A stretch of DNA of 64,000 bases, taken from the IMG/VR virus record IMGVR_UViG_3300028558_000016, positions 150,014-214,013 of that record; one strand, given 5' to 3'. The DNA is from a virus. Position numbers and translations under genes: made by a program. The notes beneath the pieces are model-generated. The model was not told the DNA's origin and did no database searches. It worked only from the letters and a program-made list of their open reading frames with translations. Positions 60,582-64,000 of the stretch are shown one piece after another; positions within the stretch are counted from its first letter, which is position 1; each line of letters begins with the position of its first letter.

Positions 60582-61142
60582 ATGATAATGGCACCTGAAA
60601 AGAAAGACAAGATTCAAGAAAAAGAAAAATCACAGGATATTTTTTATCATGGTGTATTCAACTTACAAGACACTCCTCAGGAAAAAGAAAAAACAGAGGA
60701 AACAAAAAAACCCGTGGAAGAAAAATCAGATCTCCGAACAGAGTTCGAGAAAGACAGAATAAAGTGGAAGGACATAATCCTTCAAATGGCTTACAAGATT
60801 AAAGACATGAAGAGCATGACTGAGCTTCAGGTTGATCTATACAGCAACAGACAAATTGTATTGGAACATTCCCACTACTTACAAAGTCTTCTTGCAAAGA
60901 TAACAAAGATATACAGAAAATCTCTCGGTGCAAAAACCGTTGATTTCATGAATGGAGATAGAAAATTGAAGATGGGCGAGACTAACATTCTCGTTGAAGC
61001 ATCTGTTGCAGATCAAAAAGAACAAATTGATTTGATAGAGTCACAGATTGAATACATGCAGGAAACAAAGAAGAACATCGACAACATGGTGTTTGGGCTT
61101 GGACATAGAATTCAATTGGAAGAATACAGAAAAATAAATTAA
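60582..61142 (+). CDS. uvsY: UvsY-like recombination mediator
   Basis: 186 residues; T4 UvsY has 137. The first 60 residues are a charged extension. The rest follows the UvsY plan: two long helices (ELQVDLYSNRQIVLEHSHYL, ITKIYRKSLGAKT), a short loop, then QIEYMQETKKNIDNMVFGLG and a C-terminal helix. UvsY loads UvsX onto gp32-coated ssDNA. The neighbours (gp32-like upstream, UvsW-like downstream) fit T4 gene content. Sequence identity is low, so it is a pattern-based call. Confidence 0.6.
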   Translation: MIMAPEKKDKIQEKEKSQDIFYHGVFNLQDTPQEKEKTEETKKPVEEKSDLRTEFEKDRIKWKDIILQMAYKIKDMKSMTELQVDLYSNRQIVLEHSHYLQSLLAKITKIYRKSLGAKTVDFMNGDRKLKMGETNILVEASVADQKEQIDLIESQIEYMQETKKNIDNMVFGLGHRIQLEEYRKIN

Positions 61143-61147
61143 ACACC

Positions 61148-61432
61148 ATGAGCAAAACAGCAAAAAATGGAATAACAGCATCGTTAGCTTTAAAAGTTAA
61201 TATTGCAAAATTGAAATCTCAATTCAAAACAGACAATCCTTATTTGAACGATTTAATATTTGCAGGTGTTTCACAATTTCTTGGAATCAAGAGTGGCCCA
61301 ATTGAAATGTCTGCTGGCTTAATTGATACCATGCCTAATCCTGCAATGTTTCAATTCTTACAAGATGCTGAGATCTTAATTCCAGAGAGTCAAGAAGAAG
61401 AGAAAGAAAAAGTAGTTGTATTACACAGCTAA
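61148..61432 (+). CDS. Hypothetical protein, 94 aa
   Basis: MSKTAKNGITASLALKVNIA starts a small helical protein with a conserved-looking GVSQFLGIKSGPIEM and an acidic C-terminus (PESQEEEKEK). It stands between the UvsY-like and UvsW-like genes. No homologue recognised. Confidence 0.58.
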   Translation: MSKTAKNGITASLALKVNIAKLKSQFKTDNPYLNDLIFAGVSQFLGIKSGPIEMSAGLIDTMPNPAMFQFLQDAEILIPESQEEEKEKVVVLHS

Positions 61433-61438
61433 TCACAC

Positions 61439-62971
61439 ATGTTAAAGTTTGCCTTATCTGAAGACCACAAATGGTTACGACTCATAGCATACGACGATAT
61501 TTTAGAATTTCGTCAGGTGCAGATCACTTTCACCAAACAGGTGAAGAACCATTGGCTGTACAAGAAAAAAGGATGGAACGGCGACATTGCATATTTCTAT
61601 AAAGACAAATTCATTCCAGCTGGTTTATGGGGCGAGCTCATACGCATGGGCAAGGAACATAAAATAGAAATCGAGATCGAAGGTCTCGATAAATTATTTT
61701 TTCCAGTAACCGTAGAAGAGTTTAATGAATGGGTCACAGAATTCTTTAAGGGTTCAGAACGAACTCCAAGGGATTACCAAATTGATGCAGCATATAAAAT
61801 TGTTAAGTATGGTCTTTCCACACAAGAGCTTGCAACAAACTCTGGAAAGACATTGATCGTTTACATGGTTGTCGCTTACATGTTGTCAAAAGGAATAGCA
61901 GACAAATTCATGATGATCGTTCCAAACACCAACTTGATCATTCAGGCCGTTGAGGATTTCCAAGAATACGAAGAGCACAGAATGAATAAGGTTGGAATAA
62001 AAACCCAAATGGTTTACGGAGGTTCAGAAGATCGAAAGAAGGAAGGTGCCAACATGACCATAGGAACTTTCCAAAGCTTGAAGAACATGGATCCTGAATT
62101 CCTTGCACAGTTCAAGGTGGTCATGGTCGATGAAGCACACCACACAAATTGTACGAGCATAAAAACTATATTGACTAAATGCACTAATGCCGTATGGAGA
62201 TTCGGTTTGTCTGGTACATTAGGAGATCCAAAATTTGCAGACTATTTTACTATCCAACAGTTTCTCGGACCGTTGGTTAAAACTGTTTCGCCTGATTTCT
62301 TATTCCAGAACAATTACGCAACTCCAGTTGACATAAGAGTGATTAGGATGAATTACCTTCCTGAAGATGCAAGAAAGAAGTTAATTGACCTCAAGGCACA
62401 AATGAAAGAGACCGATCCAACGTTCGTCTATAACTTGGAAAGAAAGCTCGTGGTCAGAGACAGAAACAGATTGAACTTTGTTTGCAACTTCATATCAAGA
62501 ACTTCCAAGAATTCATTGGTGTTGTTCCAGAGCGTTCAGGACCAATACGGAATGGCAATTTATAACAGGCTCAAAGAAATAACAAGCGACAAGGAGATAT
62601 TCTATGTCGATGGAGATATTTCAACCGAGCTAAGAGAAGAGTACAAGACCAGAATGAAGACTGGAGCCAATAGGATATTGATAGCGAGCTTCAAGACGTT
62701 TTCCACTGGTATCAGCATTGACAACTTGCATAACATCTTCCTGGTTGAATCCTATAAGTCTGAGATAGTCATCAAGCAATCCATCGGAAGGATGATGAGA
62801 AAACATGACGACAAGGAAGTGGCCATCGTGGTGGACTTCGTGGATGACTTTTCGTATAAGACGAAGATAAACTATTTGATGAAACACAGCAATGAGAGGA
62901 TAGAGATATACAAACGAGAGAAGTTTAAGTATAAGATTTACAACGTGGACATTAATGCGGACGAGGCCTGA
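61439..62971 (+). CDS. uvsW: UvsW-like SF2 helicase
   Basis: 510 residues (T4 UvsW: 503). Walker A is ATNSGKT (132-138), DEAH at 231-234, and a motif VI QSIGRMMRK near the C-terminus, all in SF2 order. In T4, UvsW unwinds R-loops and branched DNA and switches replication from origin-dependent to recombination-dependent. The N-terminal 100 residues match the small DNA-binding domain seen in UvsW. The terminator overlaps its end. Confidence 0.85.
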   Translation: MLKFALSEDHKWLRLIAYDDILEFRQVQITFTKQVKNHWLYKKKGWNGDIAYFYKDKFIPAGLWGELIRMGKEHKIEIEIEGLDKLFFPVTVEEFNEWVTEFFKGSERTPRDYQIDAAYKIVKYGLSTQELATNSGKTLIVYMVVAYMLSKGIADKFMMIVPNTNLIIQAVEDFQEYEEHRMNKVGIKTQMVYGGSEDRKKEGANMTIGTFQSLKNMDPEFLAQFKVVMVDEAHHTNCTSIKTILTKCTNAVWRFGLSGTLGDPKFADYFTIQQFLGPLVKTVSPDFLFQNNYATPVDIRVIRMNYLPEDARKKLIDLKAQMKETDPTFVYNLERKLVVRDRNRLNFVCNFISRTSKNSLVLFQSVQDQYGMAIYNRLKEITSDKEIFYVDGDISTELREEYKTRMKTGANRILIASFKTFSTGISIDNLHNIFLVESYKSEIVIKQSIGRMMRKHDDKEVAIVVDFVDDFSYKTKINYLMKHSNERIEIYKREKFKYKIYNVDINADEA

Positions 62972-62990
62972 TGAGGGCCTCTTTCTATTT
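62963..62990 (+). terminator. Terminator after the helicase gene
   Basis: GAGGCC (62963-62968) and GGCCTC (62976-62981) form a 6-bp GC stem that contains the stop codon in its loop, followed by TTTCTATTT. Confidence 0.8.
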
Positions 62991-62997
62991 AAAATGG

Positions 62998-63005
62998 GAT
63001 ATATA
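62998..63005 (+). promoter_or_regulatory. GATATATA late-promoter-like motif
   Basis: 30 bases before the start at 63036 and directly downstream of the terminator. Confidence 0.5.
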
Positions 63006-63035
63006 CAATAACAAACCAAAATAAACTGAATAGTA

Positions 63036-63224
63036 ATGAAAAAGATCACAACTCTGATACAAGAATCCGAAAAGGAAATGATAACAGAAGCTGCGTTAGG
63101 TTCCTTCGAGAAGGACCTCGATGAACTCGTTAGCAAATACGCTGATGCAATGGTAGCAGATCTTCAGGACAAGCTGAAGGGCAAGATTGCAGTAGTTCTT
63201 AAGAAGAAAGCTGGAAAAATCTAA
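63036..63224 (+). CDS. Small helical protein, possible prohead or internal protein
   Basis: 62 residues starting MKKITTLIQESEKEMITEAA. It is not the standard leader, but ITE-A at 16-19 is a good (L/I)xE processing site, as in T4 prohead core proteins. The rest is one long amphipathic helix with a Lys-rich end. It shares a base with the start of the next gene. Confidence 0.55.
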   Translation: MKKITTLIQESEKEMITEAALGSFEKDLDELVSKYADAMVADLQDKLKGKIAVVLKKKAGKI

Positions 63225-64000
63225 TGATCGGTCGTTTCAGATACGTACAAAGCTTTGGACATTATGTTTTCGAAAGATACAATCCTTTATTTGAAGGTGG
63301 AAATGTATTTGATAACGTTAACAAGATAAACAAGGAAGATGTTGATGCCACAATAAATGACATCAAGGATCGTTTATTTCCTTCTTTAGGACTGGAGTTT
63401 GACAAGAACGTGATAAGCATAGGAAGTGCTGGTCATGCTGACGTTTCTGGCGACATCGATTTTGGAGTCATTGGGAAAGATTTACAAGAGTTGTATGCAA
63501 CTCTTCAATCTAAATTTCCACAACACAAGAGCAACTTCATTAAAGGACTTGAGGTGTTAAGCACTGAATGGCCGATAAGAGGAGATGAAAAGAATCTTGT
63601 GCAAGTTGATTTCATTCCAGTATATGACAGAGCATGGACTGAATTTGTTTATAGGTATCCAGAAGGAAGCGATTACAAGAGCGCACACAGAAATTGGGTG
63701 ATGATGGCAATTCTTTCTACGATCAAAGACAACGTGGAACAGGATGAAGACGACCAGCCTCTTTCGTACGAAGGATACACAATGAATCTTAACAAGGGGC
63801 TTTTCTCTATTAAGAAGGATTATCACGGTAAGACAAAGATATTGAAGCACGGTCAGATTGTTGAAGAGAAGTTAGTCACAACAGATCCTGATAAGTTCGT
63901 GAAGTTTGTCTTTGGAGACAGCTACGGTCCAGAGGACGTAAGAACATTTGAAGATTGCTGGCATATAATAGGCAAATCAGATTTCAAATGGCGAGACAAG
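63224..64000 (+). CDS. Pol beta-superfamily nucleotidyltransferase, truncated by the window
   Basis: Open to the window end (259 codons visible). The NTase signature is complete: GS at 67-68, GDIDFG with Asp77 and Asp79, and VQVDFI with Asp129. It belongs to the same broad superfamily as the gene at 46234. The C-terminus is missing, so the substrate domain cannot be judged. Start at 63224 by TAATG overlap. Confidence 0.7.
   Translation, partial: MIGRFRYVQSFGHYVFERYNPLFEGGNVFDNVNKINKEDVDATINDIKDRLFPSLGLEFDKNVISIGSAGHADVSGDIDFGVIGKDLQELYATLQSKFPQHKSNFIKGLEVLSTEWPIRGDEKNLVQVDFIPVYDRAWTEFVYRYPEGSDYKSAHRNWVMMAILSTIKDNVEQDEDDQPLSYEGYTMNLNKGLFSIKKDYHGKTKILKHGQIVEEKLVTTDPDKFVKFVFGDSYGPEDVRTFEDCWHIIGKSDFKWRDK

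Noticed and set aside
1-64000. Integrase, transposase or attachment sites indicating a prophage or mobile element
   Set aside because: No such gene or flanking repeat was seen; the content is that of a virulent T4-like phage.

Overview
The window is part of the genome of a large, AT-rich, tailed (contractile, T4-like) phage that infects a member of the Bacteroidota, most likely a gliding Flavobacterium-like host. The T4-type signature genes are a gp25-like baseplate wedge protein (8473), a gp6/gpJ-like wedge protein (10480), a gp7/gpI-like wedge protein (14683), a PhoH-like ATPase (18253), a tail-tube-fold protein (51024), and a replication/recombination block (56601-62971) of RuvC-like resolvase, gp32-like SSB, gp61-like primase, UvsY-like mediator and UvsW-like helicase. 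The host is inferred from phage genes with type IX secretion (T9SS) C-terminal domains and SprB repeats, signal peptides that all put Gln after the predicted cleavage site, TAnnTTTG promoter-like boxes, and the lack of strong Shine-Dalgarno sequences.

Layout. 1-10390: a dense chain of small forward genes, many starting with the same leader (about MKHIKLFEEFLNE), with gp25 inside it. 10415-17949: a terminator, the gp6-like gene, a glycosyltransferase, two leader-tagged enzymes (alpha/beta hydrolase and HAD phosphatase), then the gp7-like gene. 17965-19023: a leader protein and PhoH. 19010-24474: a reverse-strand operon of eleven accessory genes, several exported (SprB/T9SS protein, lipoprotein, membrane proteins), ending in a bidirectional terminator. 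24597-44391: long structural genes (239, 694, 1193, 1899 and 1151 residues, the last with a collagen-like stretch), with a small reverse-strand island holding a frameshifted secreted nuclease, a two-TM protein and a second T9SS-type protein. 44764-47892: a second reverse-strand operon with a nucleotidyltransferase. 47886-51572: a candidate envelope-spanning protein and tail proteins. 51599-56485: a second run of leader-tagged genes, including an ADP-ribosyltransferase-like and a DNA polymerase X-like protein. 56601-64000: replication genes and a partial nucleotidyltransferase.

The main observation is that 33 different proteins share an N-terminal leader of about 10-14 residues, M(K/R)xxKLFExFxNE, usually followed by Ala or Gly, while the rest of each protein is unrelated. 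This resembles the capsid-targeting sequence of T4 internal head proteins (MKTYQEFIAE), which the prohead protease removes at (L/I)xE. I infer that these proteins are packaged in the head and ejected with the DNA. Several carry recognisable enzyme folds. The T9SS-type and other exported proteins suggest a second set of genes that act on the infected cell's envelope or surface.

I saw no tRNA, CRISPR array, integrase or insertion sequence.
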